NCBI GenBank assembly: GCA_037176705.1
Contig: CM073889.1
Location: forward strand, 55,483,596 to 55,547,595
Reading direction: 5' to 3'
DNA: 64,000 bases
DNA from: Molossus alvarezi
Lineage: Eukaryota > Chordata > Mammalia > Chiroptera > Molossidae
The position numbers and the translations under genes were made by a program. Shown here in pieces: positions 1 to 12,984 of the stretch (the first letter of the stretch is position 1; each line of letters begins with the position of its first letter). The notes under the pieces were generated by a model. That model ran no database searches, was not told where the DNA came from, and worked only from the letters and a program-made list of their open reading frames with translations.

Positions 1-805
1 ACAACTTGTAGTCAGCATTTGTATGGAAGGTCTTAGCCAGTATGATAGGCAAGAAAAAGATATGAATTGGCACAATGACAGAAAAGAAAGGTGTAATGCT
101 ATGTATTTGCAGACAACATGATTGTGCATGCAGAAGAAAAAAATTTAAGCTACCAGAACTAATAAATGCATATGTCAAGTTTGAGGGATAAAAATCAATA
201 CACAAAAATCTATTGTATTTCTTATACTACCAATAAACAATTAGAAAATGAAATTTTAAATACAACTCAACTTACAATATAATTAATAATAAATCACTTA
301 GGAATAAATGTAACAAGATCTGTCCACTGAAAACTATGAAATCTTACATTGGTAAATTAGAGATAATCTAACTAAATGCAGAGATATTCCTTATTCATGA
401 ATCAGAAGACCCGATATTGTTAAGGTGATGATTATTCTCAAATTGATATATACATTCAATACTATCTCAATAAAAGTTCAACCTTATTAAAAGAAAAATT
501 TACAGCCAAATTTAAAATTGTATATGGAAGGGTAAAGGACTTGGAAGAGCTTTAGAAGAACAGTCAGATGATTTACACAATCTGATTTTAGGACTTTCTA
601 TAAAACTATAGCAATCAAGACTGATTTTGGTAAAAGGATAAATCAATAGATCCATGAAAAAGAAAAGAGTCCAAAAATAGACCCACACATATGATCAATT
701 GATTTTTTACCAAGGTACCAAAGTACTTCAGTGGGAGGAACTACTGCTTTTTAAATGTATGGTGCTTGAACAATTAAATATATTTATGAATAAAAGAAAC
801 TCCAG
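1..805 (+). mobile_element. Old L1 fragment, ORF2 region
   Basis: The sequence follows ancient mammalian L1 ORF2: the segment for a LFADDMI-like motif near 90-135, the NNQKSIVFLYTNN-like segment near 195-245, and the PHIYDQL-like segment near 680-700. It is full of stops and indels. It resumes after the SINE at about 1026-1190. Confidence 0.75.
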
Positions 806-1024
806 CTCGGCCGGTGTGGCTCAGTGGTTGAGTGTTGACCCAAGCACCAAGAGGTCACAGGTTTGATTCCAGGTCAGGGCACATGCCCAGGTTGTGGGCC
901 CAATCCCCGGTGTGGGGCGTGCAGCAGGTGGCGGATCGATGTTCTCTCTCATCGATGTTTCTGTCTCTTTCTCCCTCTCCCTTATTTTCTCTCTAAAATC
1001 AGTAAAGGAAAAAAAAAAAAAAAG
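806..1024 (+). mobile_element. VES-type bat SINE
   Basis: A tRNA-derived head (GGCCGGTGTGGCTCAGTGG), a middle with paired ATCGATGTT copies, a CT-rich tail and a poly(A) run of 14. It is inserted into the L1 ORF2 fragment. Confidence 0.9.
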
Positions 1025-1025
1025 A

Positions 1026-1190
1026 AGGTACTCCAATCCTTATTTTGCACCATATTAAAAAATTAAAAGAAATCAGAGATCTAAATGTAAAACGTTTGTG
1101 ACACTAGATCAGACAAATATTTCTTAAATAGAACACAAAAGGTATAAAGTATAAAAGAAAAATAATAAAATAGGCCTCATCTTTATTATT
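1026..1190 (+). mobile_element. Old L1 ORF2, continuation after the SINE
   Basis: The bases encoding an L1-like CTILKN...RDLNVK segment continue the same L1 orientation and order as 1-805. The copy is decayed. Confidence 0.55.
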
Positions 1191-1532
1191 TTAAATCACA
1201 TGCTTATTGTATATTCTTAATTAGGCATTTAAAAGTTTTTTTTTGATAGCAAAATAAATATGTTTGTTACTATAATTCAGACAATGCCACTCACAGACAA
1301 CCCTAAGGAATACATATATACATTATCATATAGGGTTTTTAATAGTAATGGAATTATAATATATTTATTATTCTATAACTTGTTTTTTCCCACTTGGGAT
1401 AAATTGTGAGCATTTCCTATCAGCACATGCATGTCTAACTCCTCATTTCAAAAGCTGCATAACAAGCCAAATAATGATTTTATCAAAATCTATTTAACCA
1501 GTCCATCCATATTATGGACATTAAAGCTGTTT

Positions 1533-1757
1533 CCAGCTTAAATGGTGTGGCTCAGTGGATTGAGCATCTTCTCACAGACTGAGAGGTCCCGGTTTGATTC
1601 CCAGTCAGGGCACATGCCTGGGTTGCAGGTTTGATCCCCTGTAGGGGTGTGCATGAGGCACCTGATTGATGGTTCTCATACCAATGTTTCTATCTCTCTT
1701 TCATTTCCTCTCTCTCTAAAATATCAATAAAAACATATATTTTTAAAAAGCCAAGTC
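1533..1757 (+). mobile_element. VES-type bat SINE (diverged)
   Basis: The tRNA-like head GGTGTGGCTCAGTGGATTGAGC, the box-B-like GGTTTGATTCCC and a CT-rich tail ending in AAATATCAATAAAAAC are present. It is more diverged than the copies near 41 kb. Confidence 0.85.
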
Positions 1758-1789
1758 TGGCAAAAACAAACAAACCAAAAGACTATGTG

Positions 1790-2225
1790 ACATGATCTCT
1801 AAACCTAAGCAATTTCTAACGTCTAGAATCTGCACCATCAGGAACTGGCTACTAAAGAGATGAAAACCCCAATGCCCACCTCGGATATGGACATGGAAAA
1901 GAGTGGGCAGAATTGAGGCAATTAAACTGACTATCCAAGAAATTCATGAAGAAGTTCTGATACATGCTACAACATGGATGAACTTAGACAACATTATGCT
2001 AAGAGAAAAACGCCAGTTTCAAATGACCATAGGCTGTAAGCTTCCATTTGTATATGTCTATAACAGAGATAGAATGCAGATTAGTGGTGACCAGGGCCTG
2101 AGAATGGGGGGAAATGGAGACTAATTACTAATGGGAACAGGGTTTCTTTGGGAGATGATTAATATTTTTTAAATTTAGACTGTGGTAATAGTTGTATAAC
2201 TCTATGAATATACTAAAAACCATGG
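1790..2225 (+). mobile_element. Old L1 3' end
   Basis: It resembles ancient L1M 3' sequence: the 'tacatgctacaacatggatgaac' block, 'ctaagagaaa...', 'gattagtggtgaccaggg' and the terminal 'gaatatactaaaaacca'. No intact frame remains. Confidence 0.7.
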
Positions 2226-2239
2226 TACACCCATTTACC

Positions 2240-2530
2240 ATTAATCTGCTTTTCTATGTCATAGCCTGTGTCAGTAATTTATTTCTTTTTTATGACCAAA
2301 TCATATTTCATTGTATGGCTAGATCAAAGTTTGTTTATCCATTCATCATTTGGCTGGAAACATTTGGAATGTTTCCACTTTTTTGGCTCTCATGAACAAT
2401 GCTGTTATAAACATTGGTGTACAAGTATTTCTGTAGACATATGTTTTTATGTCTCTTGGGTACATACTCAGGAGTTGCACTGCTGAGCCATATGGGAATT
2501 CTATGTCTAATATTTTCCAATATTCTTGCT
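2240..2530 (-). mobile_element. Old L1 fragment
   Basis: Read on the minus strand this matches ancient L1 ORF2/3' sequence (complement of 'catttggaatgtttccac', 'atgaacaatgctg', 'ctcttgggtacatac'). It is decayed. Confidence 0.65.
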
Positions 2531-2756
2531 AGCAAGCATGGAGATATGCTATGGGCTAGTGTCCATTGCTGTGGTTATCTACTCTCTCCTTTCCCACATG
2601 GGAGTTGATATATTTTTTCCTTTTTATTCTGCACAGGTCATGTTAATGGTGATGAGGAGTTAAGCTTAAACCTCAACACTGAATCACTAGAATCCTGGTC
2701 CTGGGGCTGGATGAGTAACCAGAAGAGAGAGTGTGCTGCCTCCAGCCTTTCTTTTT

Positions 2757-3300
2757 TCATTGCTGCTGTAACAATTTACCACAGATTTAGAGGCTTAAAA
2801 AAACATTCATTTAGTATCATACAATATCTTGACCCTGTGGGTCAAGGGTCCAGGCAGAGTATGCCTCAACCAAGTTATCTGGTTAGGGTCTCCCAAGACT
2901 GAAATCAAGGCAGATTGGGCTCTTTCCTGGAGGCTAAATGGAGAAGAAACGAGATTATTGGCAGAATTATTTGTTGTTGTAGGACTGGGGTCCCTATTTC
3001 ATTCCCAGGTGACCCTCTTCATCTTCAAAACAGCAATATGCTTCAATTTCTTCTTGAGAGTTGAATCTTTTTTCCCCTCTGCTACCTTTCTGTAACTTCC
3101 TCTTCTGATTTCTCCTTACTCACTTGCCAGGGAACATTCTCTGCTTTTAAGGGCTCACATGATAAGCTAGGATCAACTGATTAGTAACTTTACACCTGCA
3201 AAGTCTCTTTGACTGTGTAAAGAACAAATTCACAGGCATTAACAGTTTTCAGAGATTATAGTGGGCATCTTTAGGGGTCATAATTCTATCTACCACACTC
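2757..3300 (+). repeat. Ancient interspersed repeat with GCTGTAACAA head
   Basis: It starts like the widespread mammalian family 'gctgtaacaaattaccacagactt...gcttaaaa' and ends with that family's typical 'cacctgcaaagtctcttt...acaaattcacagg' part. Related copies lie at 48030-48200 and 63683-64000. I do not assign the family name with confidence. Confidence 0.5.
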
Positions 3301-5100
3301 CCTTCAAAAGTGAACATGGGGAAGATGCTTATGGATGTTGAACAGTCAGGGTGTGAGCTGGGTTGAGCTTCTGTGGGTTTTGCCATCCAATATCCAGTCC
3401 CATTTTTTAAAAAAACTATATCCTGATTTTCCTCTGGGGTCACTGCCCTGCCCAGTCAGTCACTCAAGGTGAGCTCATGACTCAGGCTGGGCCAGTCTGG
3501 CCACAGTTTTCTCTTGGCCACAGAGACTGATTCAGGGATGAGCACATGACCCAACTAAATGTAATAAAAATTTGTAGAAGAGAATTTCTGGAAAGCAATC
3601 TCATATTCTTCATGCTGAGCTTGGACATGAAAGGATGAAGGGGATGGAGCTGCTGCAGCCATCTTTCAACCATGAGGATAGAGATTGACAGAGAGGAGCC
3701 TGTGTAAATGTGTGGATGTGATCTATGCCCCAATTCAAGTTACCTGAAACAGTCCACTCTGGAGGTTTGGTTCTGTGAGCCAATGAATTTTCTTTCTTCT
3801 TAAACATAAGCAACCAAGTGAATGCCTAAAGTGTGTACTTTAGTCTTGATGATACACATCTGTGAAAATCTATAGTCTTTGAATGTTGGATGCTAAGTGG
3901 GGCCAGAGAGACAAGAGCCAGATGCGTGGGCACAAGATTCTCCATGTGTGGGGAGAGGCTGTGATGGAGGACAAAGATTGGGGTGTGTTTTTTTTTCAAT
4001 TTTGGATAACTTTTAACTTTGATATATGTTCTCACGTACTCTTCACCTAGACTTATCAATTTACATTTGTCTTATTTGTTTTATCATTCTTTGTATATTA
4101 ATATGCACATATAAGTATGTATATTTTCTCTGAAACATTTGAGAGTATATTGGAGACATGATGCCCCTTTACTATCACATATTTCAGTGTGTATTTCTTA
4201 AAAACAAGGGCATTCTTTTAACATAAACACTTATCACACTAATAAAAATCGGGACAATTACCACTAATACAGTATTATTATCTAAGCCCATAATCCATAT
4301 TCAAATGTCATTATTTGTCCCAAAAATTTCTTTTATAGCTATTTCTGAATTGGTCTAGAATCCAACTGAGGATCACACAGTACATATGGTTGTCATGTCC
4401 CTTTAGTTGCAGAAGTGATATTTGAACTCAGCTTGAAACTCAGAGTGGCTTCTTGACTTCCAGGAGAGAAATCTGAGGGAAGAGCAATAGCCTTGGTAGG
4501 AGATACTACTATATGCCATTTAAGTGGGGACTTGGTTACATAGGGGCTTTCAAGGCAACTAGGAGTGACTTAAGCAACACAGACATTTAATTTCCTCAAG
4601 TAACAAGTCTGGAGATGAGAACTCTAAGATTAGTGTGACAGCTCAGTTATCTCCTCAGGGACCTGGGTTCTTTCCTCTTTCTGCTCAGCATCTTTGGACT
4701 GCTAATTTATTCCCTGGCATCCCACTGCATGCTCCCCAGTGAGCTGCCAGACACCCACATACCATAGTTCTAGCACTAGTTTGTTCAAAGAGTGCATATT
4801 CATTTTCTAGAGCTTCCATAGCAAGTACCACAGACTGTGTGTCCCTGTATAATTGACCCCCTTCCCTGAGTCTCCATCCACCTATAAAATGAGGGTAATA
4901 TACCAATGGCATAAATGGTAATAATAACTACCATCTATTGAGCATGAATTCATTGTCACGTTGGGCACTATGATTTCCCCCACCTCCCAGTAGCTGGCAA
5001 GGGTGGCATTTCAGGCTGGCTTTAGGATCCATGCATATTCTAACACCTGCCCTTGAGGTGAAAATCCTTTGCTCAACACCACTCTTAAAGATCCCTTAGG
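3300..5100. other. Gene-free AT-rich flank
   Basis: No gene or clear repeat was recognised, apart from scattered decayed L1-like phrases around 4000-4400. The short open frames have no conserved features. Confidence 0.5.
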
Positions 5101-5189
5101 TTATCCACTAAGTGCTATGTATCCTAGTTTTGTTTTCACAGTCCTGTGCACAAATGTGTATGCAAAAACACAAAATGTATAAAAATATT

Positions 5190-5540
5190 TTACCTGTTTT
5201 TAAACACTATTTAAATGGAATCTACATGTGTTCTTCTGTGACTTGCTTTCTCTCTCCCACAATATTATTGGTAAGATTTCTCCACACTGATGAATGGCAT
5301 TGTTGCTATATGGTATAATATGATTCCTTTTTCCTTCTCTCTGTGAACAGACTTTTGTGTTGTTTACAGGAGTGCTGTTACTATGATTGTGGATATTTCA
5401 GTTGGTGCTGCTGAGAACTTTACCTGTGAGTGAAACACTGAGTTGACAAGTATGTATCTCTTTATTAGTATCACCAAATTCCTCTCCAAAGTGCACTTAG
5501 GCAGATTCACTCCCACCAGCATCTCATTGAATACTTATTG
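5190..5540 (-). mobile_element. Probable old L1 fragment
   Basis: Minus-strand similarity to ancient L1 3' sequence is suggested by 'ggtaagatttctccacactgatgaatgg' and 'cactcccaccagcatctc'. It is strongly decayed. Confidence 0.4.
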
Positions 5541-5814
5541 CTCCATCTTCCCACAAACATTTAGACTATCAGTCAATCCTTAAAATTCTTCTACAGGATA
5601 TGGATGAAGCTGCCCACTCATGTGCTGGGCCACAGAAAGTTCTTATGATTTCTTTGACAGGGTTGGAAGCCCCTTCTAGTAGTATCCATGTACTTAGCAC
5701 AGATCCTGCCTGAGCATGTTCTGCTGTAGGCTGGGACCATCTTGTGCCCATTGTTAGTGTATGCAGGGCAATGGTAGGCAGAAAGCAGCTTGTTCGTGTG
5801 GCTAGTTCCTTCTC

Positions 5815-5923
5815 TCCCTGTCTCTCTGTCTCTCTCAGTCTCTGTCAGTGTCTGTCTCTCTGTCTCTATCTCCCTGTCTCTCAGCCTGTCTTTATTTTTC
5901 TCTGCCTCTCTATCTCTGTACCT

Positions 5924-5978
<55 letters not shown>

Positions 5979-6012
5979 TTCCTTTGTCTCTGTCTGTCTC
6001 TTTCTTTCTGAT
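5815..6012. repeat. CT-rich low-complexity with (CT)n core
   Basis: Interrupted TCTCTG/TCTC repeats lead into a pure (CT)n run at about 5928-5976. Serine/leucine-rich and Arg/Glu-rich open frames here are by-products of the repeat. Confidence 0.95.
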
Positions 6013-6019
6013 GGGGATG

Positions 6020-8370
6020 TGCTCTCCTGACTTTGGTGAATGCTGGGTGCTTACGGAAGACTGAGAAGAGGACAGCTACACTGGACAAAAATTGAAGCAA
6101 GTTAAACTGAATCCTTGAATTGGGAGGGTCTCTTCAGAGGCTGGCCAAGCAAAACTCCATGGCCATACAGCCTTCCTGGAATGTGCCTGCCTCTGTGGAC
6201 CTGGCAACCAGGATGCTTTCATGGGGCTAAAGTTGTTTTGTGAACTCTAAGTAGCTTTCTGCATGGGATGAGTTGAGAACCCCAATCTATTCATTCACTA
6301 TTTAATGAGGTCCTACTGTGTGCCAGGCTATGTCTTTGAACTTCCAATACAGAGATAAACAAGACAGACAAGGTCTCAGTGCTACTTGCAGCTAGTTTTT
6401 CTTCAGAGTTATCCTCTGCTCTACCCTATTCTGTTCTATATTATGTGGTGAGGGATGGAAAGCCTACTCTTGTAGGATCAATTTCCTAGACTCCCTTGCC
6501 AGCTGGTTCCCAGCTGGGTTCAATCAATGGAGGCTCTGGAGGAATATATATGGGTAGGAGAAAAGGAGAAGACAAGGTATTTCTCCCCCTTCTTCCCTAT
6601 CTCAGGTGGCATCTCTGGTTGTGGCCATATCTCTTCTTTGGTTCTAGCTCTCACAGGACAGTCCTGTTGAACATCCTCTGGGTCACCCAGGGTCTTGGAC
6701 TTTGAAATACCACCTCCTTTCTTTGTCTTTTCAGCCCTAGGGGAGGTAGCAGCTTCCTGCTACCTATTTCTGGCTTATCTCACTGTCTCCTGTTCTTAGC
6801 AGTTTCATTGCTTACACAATCATGTCCATGAATTTAAAGTTTTAAGCTTTCCAAGTGGTTTCTATTTTCCTGGATGGACCCTAGAGATATGGTCCGTCTT
6901 TTTATGTTGTTTGTATTAGAATGGAGAGAGATGGACAATGAACAACTAAAGAAACAAATAGTTGCGGTAAATGCTACAATGAAAAGAAAAAAAAAAGTGT
7001 CTTTCTCTAGGGAATAAAGCTCATCCTTTGAGTCTGGGGGCAGAGAAAGGCCATTGAGGAGAGAAGCAAGATGTGCAGATTAGAAGAGCAGAGAAGGAAG
7101 CCAACATTTATTGAGCACCTGCTATCTGTCAGCCAAAATAATGATAGTCTTTACAAGAGCTCTGGACATATATATTTGTGTCATAGACTGCTAGATGTCC
7201 TCCAAAATTCATTTTCATTTTTCATAGGAGAATTTTGGCTGAGCACATGGCTTCCCAGATAAAAACTAATTGTCCAGCTTCCTTTGATGCTAGATATGGT
7301 AATATGACTATACTCTAGCTAATAGGATATAAGTGAATGTGTTAGTTTTCAGGAAACTTCCTTAAAAGACAGCTGATGCACACTTTTTGGTGTTTTGTTT
7401 TGTTTTTTGTTGTTGTTGTTGTTGTTCACTTCTATTTTCCTGCTTCCTAGAATATGAACATGACGGTGGCAATTAAGTCCCTGGACCAGGAGCAATAAGA
7501 TAAGTCTTGGTCTCTAATAGCAGGGAGTAACATAACAGCCCTGGATCACCTACTACTGAATTTTCATATGACAGAAAAATAAACTTCTGTCTTTATATGT
7601 GCAGCTAATCTATTCCTAGCAATGCAACACTGATGTTTTTGACAGATAAACAAACAGGCTCAGAGACAAGAAGTAACTTACCCTTGGGTCTCATAACTGG
7701 TCTCATTGCAGAGCAGGGGCTCAAAATCAAGGCCCCTCTGCTTTCAAGGCCTTTTCTGGTCCACCATCCTACCCATGCATCCTGTGCCTGTATGGATGTG
7801 TGTAAGAATTCCCAAGGTAATGAGCTAGTCCTATGCATGCCAGCAACCTCACCTCTCTGGCTCATTTCTCAATCCAGTAGGGATGTGTGGCTCTTTGCTA
7901 ATAAAAATTGTTACATTAATCTATTGCTGCATAAGAAAAACTATCCTAAAACTTATATCTCACACAACTGTGTGACAGAATGCAACAGAGATGGTTCACA
8001 TCTGCTCTGTGATATCTGGAGCTTCAACTGGGATGGCTCAAATAGCTAGGGGATGGAAGAACTGATTGGACAACTCTTTCTCTGAACACAGTCTCTGCAC
8101 CTGGCTAGCTTGGGCCTCCACACACCAGAGTAGCTGGATGTTTTACATGGCAGCTTCGAACTCCCATGGAAAGGGTTTCAAAAAACGGTGAGTAGAATCT
8201 ACAAATCTTGTAAGGCCTGGGCTTGGAAACTTCAGTTACTTGTACCACCTTCTCTTGGTCAAGTAGTCATAGAGACCACCCAGACTCAAGGAGAGAAAAG
8301 ATATCCCCCTCAGTAACAAAGAATTTGTAGCCATCTTTGATCTACCACAACTCTGATTACCAGGATTCTT
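6020..8370. other. Gene-free flank with MIR- and L2-like remnants
   Basis: MIR-like phrases appear at 6300-6360 (tactgtgtgccaggc) and 7100-7135 (attgagcacctgctatctg). An ancient repeat resembling the GCTGTAACAA type lies at about 7905-8060. No coding gene was recognised. Confidence 0.5.
7395..7427. repeat. T-rich and (GTT)n tract
   Basis: TTTTG repeats pass into (GTT)5-6. It is a simple repeat with no sign of function. Confidence 0.8.
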
Positions 8371-8385
8371 TCAGTAGTATGAGGC

Positions 8386-8407
8386 AAAAAAAAAAAAAAA
8401 AAAAAAA
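8386..8407. repeat. Poly(A) tract
   Basis: About 21 consecutive A residues. It is either a retroposon tail of unrecognised origin or a simple repeat. Confidence 0.8.
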
Positions 8408-8776
8408 TACTCCAAGTCAGACCAAGGAAAAAAAAGTGGAGGGTTGTATTATTGGATTATATAACTGAAAAGGCCAGGGATACAGCTGGCTTTAGTCACA
8501 GGGGTTTAGACAGTCCCAGGAAGTCTTGGCCTTGACCCCAGGCTCCAGGACCACTTGTCTGCCCTAATACTGCTCAGACACTACAGGGCCTTGGGTAGTC
8601 ACATGCAACTGGCATGGCCCTCACCAAGAGGGTAGTTCAGGTTTCTCAGGGAAGGCAATATTTGGGTAGATGCCCTAAGTATGTGAAGAAACCATGTGGA
8701 TATCTGGGCAAAGGCAACAGCAAGTGCAAATGTCCCTAGGTGAACATGTGTCAGATATGTTTGAAAAACAACAAGG

Positions 8777-8934
8777 AGCCCTGGCCGGTTTTGCTCAGTG
8801 GTTAGAGCATTGGCCCGCTGACCAGAGGGTCCTGGGTTTGGTTCCCACTAAGGGTACATACCTCGGTTGCAATTTGTCCCCACCCCCAGTTGAGGTTGTG
8901 TGGGTGACAGCCAGTAAGTGTGTCTCTCGCGTCA

Positions 8935-8973
<39 letters not shown>

Positions 8974-9058
8974 TCCCTCTTTCCCTCTCACTCTATCTGA
9001 AAATAAATGTAAAAATGTCCTCAGGTGAGGATAAAAAAAAATTTTTTAATCAAAAAAA
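8777..9058 (+). mobile_element. VES-type bat SINE
   Basis: The head GCCCTGGCCGGTTTTGCTCAG, box-B-like GGGTTTGGTTCCCAC, a (CT)n expansion at 8939-8970 and the tail GTCCTCAGGTGAGGATAAAA are all present. Confidence 0.92.
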
Positions 9059-9596
9059 CAAGGAAACCAGTTGGGCTGGAATTGAAGCAAGCAATGGATG
9101 AGATTAAAGAGGTAATGAAGGAGCAGATGGTGTGAATTCCTCTGAATAAGGCAAGAGCCATGGGAGGGTGTGAAGCAGAGCAGGGATGAGGTCTGACTCA
9201 CATTTTCACAGGATTCTTCTGGCTGCTGTGTTCTGAATGAACAGTGGGGAAGTTGAGAGATTTCCAGTGAGAAAGCTAGTATAGTAATCCAGGTAAGAGT
9301 ATGGCAACTTGGACAGGATGGTAGCTGTGTTGATGCTGGGAAATGATCAGATTTTGGAATAACAGATTAAAGGTGGGTGTTAGAGAAAGAAAAGGATGTT
9401 CCCCATGACCTCCAACCCCATCTTACCCACTCCAGTCCCTCCTGCACACAAGATGTCAGAGAAACTTCCAAAATGAATAGTTATCCCATTTATCAAGGTG
9501 ATTCCAAACTTTTTTTTTCATCTTAATAATCAATGCATTTATATCCATGTGATTCAGAAAATATATAAGCAGCTCATTGAACCCATGATTTTTGTT

Positions 9597-9814
9597 AAAA
9601 AAAAAACGTATTTTTATTGAGTTCAGAGAGAAGAAGGGAAAGGGAGAGAATGATAGAAATATTGATGATGAGGAAGACATCTATTGGCTGCCTCCCGCGT
9701 GCCTCCTTCTGGGAATTGAGCCTGCAACCTTGGCATGTGCCCTAACAGGAAATTGAAACGGGAATCTCCTGATACGTAGGTCGATGCTCAACGCCTGAGT
9801 CACACCAGCTGGGC
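9597..9814 (-). mobile_element. VES-type bat SINE with target-site duplication
   Basis: The minus-strand copy opens with a T-rich tail and ends in the complement of the tRNA-like head (CACACCAGCTGGGC). It is flanked by TGAACCCATGATTTTTGT (9579) and TGAATCCATGATTTTGT (9815), an imperfect duplication. Confidence 0.88.
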
Positions 9815-10084
9815 TGAATCCATGATTTTGTCAATAGTATAAACTTACTGGTTAGAAACAATTTGATTTATAAACACATGAATTGATTTAAAGAAAAAGA
9901 TTAATGAAATAGCACAGTAAGTGAAGAGATGATGATGGCTTTAGGGAGGTTCCCTGCACACCTGGCCTCTCCCTTCATCCCAGTCACATGGAGCCTTTTC
10001 CTGAACTTGCTGAGCCTTTTCACACACTGACCTTCACACATATTATTGCCTCTGTCTAGATAGCACATGCTTCCTCTGAGAGAT

Positions 10085-10630
10085 TTGCAAGATTGATAGT
10101 TAATTATTCTTCACATTTAAATTTTAATTCATTTGGAATGTATTTAGATATATAAAAGGGGTCTAATTTTATTTTCTTCCAGGTGGGTATCCACTTGTGC
10201 TGACACCATTTATTTTACAATCTATGCCCTTCCCACTGAATTGGAATACTACCTTTGTCACATATTACATTCTCATATACACTGGAATCTATTTTTAGAT
10301 TTCCTATTATTTTTGTTTATTACTCTGCCAATGCTATATTGATTTGCTTATAGTGGTTTTATACTATATCCTTAAATCTATTAGGGTAAAAATCTCTTTT
10401 TCCAATTTTCCTTAGTTATTCTTGGGCATTTATTCTGTCATATGTGTTTTTAGGTCATTTAATCTAGTTTTTAAAAAACTACCCTGTTATTATCTAATTT
10501 GAATTATATTAAATTTATACAAAAATATATGAGAATTGACTTTTTTTGGTATTAAATTTTTGTATCCTAGAACATGGCATGGCTTGCTATTTCCCAGATC
10601 TTAGTTTTAAATCTTCCCGAAGATTTAATC
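10085..10630 (-). mobile_element. Old L1 ORF2 fragment
   Basis: The minus strand resembles ancient L1 ORF2 (complements of 'accatttattttacaatctatgccctt', 'ccaatgctatattgatttgc' and 'tcttgggcatttattctg'). It is decayed. Confidence 0.5.
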
Positions 10631-10644
10631 CCACTTAGTGTTTT

Positions 10645-10890
10645 GTTTTTTCGTTTTTTTTATCCTCGCCCGAGGATATTTTTTTGTTATTTTGTTCAGA
10701 TAGAGTGGGAGGGAGAGAGAGAGAGAGAAACATGGACGTGAAAGGGACACATCTAGCGGCTGCCACCCACACGACCAACCAGGGCCAGGGACAAACTGCA
10801 ACCAAGGTACATGCCCTTAGCGGGAACTGAACCCGGGTCTCTCCAGACCGCAGGCAGACACTCCAACAGCTGAGCCAAGCTGGCCTGGGT
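10645..10890 (-). mobile_element. VES-type bat SINE with 14-bp target-site duplication
   Basis: Complements of the tail (ATCCTCGCCCGAGGAT), middle and tRNA-like head are all present. CCACTTAGTGTTTT flanks it at 10631-10644 and 10891-10904. Confidence 0.95.
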
Positions 10891-11556
10891 CCACTTAGTG
10901 TTTTTATACTTTTACTTCATATAACTCATTTCCATAAATAATATGCAATGCTATTTTGTGTTTACAATTGTGCCAGTTCTTTCTTTGACTAAAACCTTAT
11001 TTGCCTTACATCTATCCATACAATATAGCTGCTGCATGGCATTCCATGCAAAAAATGTCCCATTATTTGTATATCCAGCACCCTTAAGATGGGCTACTAG
11101 CTTGACTCCAAAGTTTCTTTTTAATTTTTTTATTTTACAAATAGTACCCCATGAGTGATTGTGGAGGGCAGGGGGTGGGGGGTGGAGGTAGAAGAGGGTC
11201 TAGGGAGGATAAATGGTGATGGAAAATAAAATAACGAAACAAATAGAACCCCATGAATATCCTTTCCCACATATCTTTTATTCATGTGTGATGATTTCTC
11301 AGATGCCTAGAAGAGGAATTGCCAGGTCATGTGGCATCAATATTTTCAGTTGTGCAAGATACAGCCAAATTACTCTGCAAAATCCTTGTAGCAATTTACC
11401 CAGCTGATAGGGCAGCAAATCTTATTTCCCTGTTCTAGCTAGTCGGGGAACTTTATCCCCTGACCTTTTCTTGGCAAACTTCTGTTCTTCTCTATTTTTA
11501 TTTTTTAATAAAAATTTTTTTCATTTTGTTTTTTAATCTTTGTTTGTATAGGATGG

Positions 11557-11563
<7 letters not shown>

Positions 11564-11593
<30 letters not shown>
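11564..11593. repeat. (GT)n microsatellite
   Basis: About 15 GT units. Confidence 0.95.
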
Positions 11594-11594
<1 letters not shown>

Positions 11595-11796
11595 ATGTTT
11601 GTATATATTTACCTCTATTTCAACATCTATTATCTATCTACCTATCTATGTAATTTCAATAGTAATCAAAGCTTACACAGGGAACTCTTTCTCCTATCCC
11701 TATCCCCAGCCACCCAAACCTACATCTTTTTGTAAATGCCAACTATTGTTAACAGTTTCTCTTGTTTACTATCTAGAGAAAATCTATAAATGTGAG

Positions 11797-11800
<4 letters not shown>

Positions 11801-11836
<36 letters not shown>
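11801..11836. repeat. (TA)n microsatellite
   Basis: About 18 TA units. Confidence 0.95.
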
Positions 11837-11839
<3 letters not shown>

Positions 11840-12643
11840 TCTCTGTCTCTATTGTTAATCAAATGGTGGCACACCACACTTATTCTTCTACTTTATTTTT
11901 CCACTAAGTCTATGTTGGGATCATTCAGTATCTGTGCATAAAGACGTGCCTTTTTCTTTCTTCTTTCTTCCTTTCTTTTTATTACCTCTTCTGCAACAAC
12001 ACCATGACATCCCACTGTTTGGCTGTATGACAATACTTTTAACAGTCTCTTCTAGATAAGCATCTTTTACTTCCAATCATTTGCCATAATGTACAAAGCT
12101 GCAATGAATTTCCTTAAAACTTCATATGAATAAGAGCATATCTATCATGTAAATTCCTATAAATAGAATTCTTGGCTCAAAGCATGCATGTTTTTGTAAA
12201 TTTGATAGTGCCACTCCAAGAGTGCATCAATTGACACTCCCACCAGCTTATCTCCCCCATCCCCTTAGGAACATAGTAGTTAATCAAATGTTTTGATATT
12301 TGCTAATACTGATAGTATAAAATGGTATCTCAAAGTGGTTTTTAATTAATTTATTTTCAAACAGCTTTACTGTGGTATAATTTACATGCCATAAGGTTAA
12401 TTTAAGTGCTACATTTCAATGAATTTTAGTAAATTTATGGAGTTATAACCATCATCATAATGTAATTTTACTCATCCTAAATATCTCAATGTGTTTTTAA
12501 TATTTATCTATCTGAGTGAGATAGAGTATGTTTTCATTAATTTAAGAGCCATTTCTATTTTCTTTTCTATGAATTTCTTGATCATACCCTTTGCATATTT
12601 TTGTCTATTGTATATTTCCTTATTGATTTGCAGGCAGTCTTTT

Positions 12644-12876
12644 TTTTATCCTCACCTGAGGACATTTTTCCATTTTTTGTTCAGATAGAGTGGGAGGGAG
12701 AGAGAGAGAGAAACATCGATGTGAAAGGGACACATCAAGTGGCTGCCACCCGCACGACCCAGCCAGGGCCAGGGACAAACTGCAACCGAAGTACGTGCCC
12801 TAAGTGGGAACCAAACCCAGGTCTCTCTGGACCCCAGGCTGACGCTCTAACCGGTGTGCCAAACCGGCCAGGGCCA
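12644..12876 (-). mobile_element. VES-type bat SINE with target-site duplication
   Basis: A full copy from the tail (ATCCTCACCTGAGGAC) to the head complement (GCCAAACCGGCCAGGGC). CAGGCAGTCTTT is repeated at 12631 and 12877. Confidence 0.95.
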
Positions 12877-12984
12877 CAGGCAGTCTTTATATATTGGGCT
12901 TCCAGAGTAAGGTAAGTGTATCTTCTCCTCTAGCAAGTACACTAGGCTTCCAATTCTCATAGGTTGAAATTAACAGAATCTCTT

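Larger units (their letters stand above)
10960..12500 (-). mobile_element. Old L1-derived region with simple repeats
   Basis: Several minus-strand stretches resemble ancient L1 3' sequence, for example 11270-11410 (AGAAGAGGAATTGCCAGGTCATGTGG), 12010-12250 and 12330-12480 (AGCTTTACTGTGGTATAATTTACATGCC). A (GT)n and a (TA)n array interrupt them. Exact borders are not clear. Confidence 0.45.

Noticed and set aside
5618..6100. Arg/Glu repeat protein and Ser/Leu repeat proteins
   Set aside because: Direct translations of a (CT)n microsatellite.
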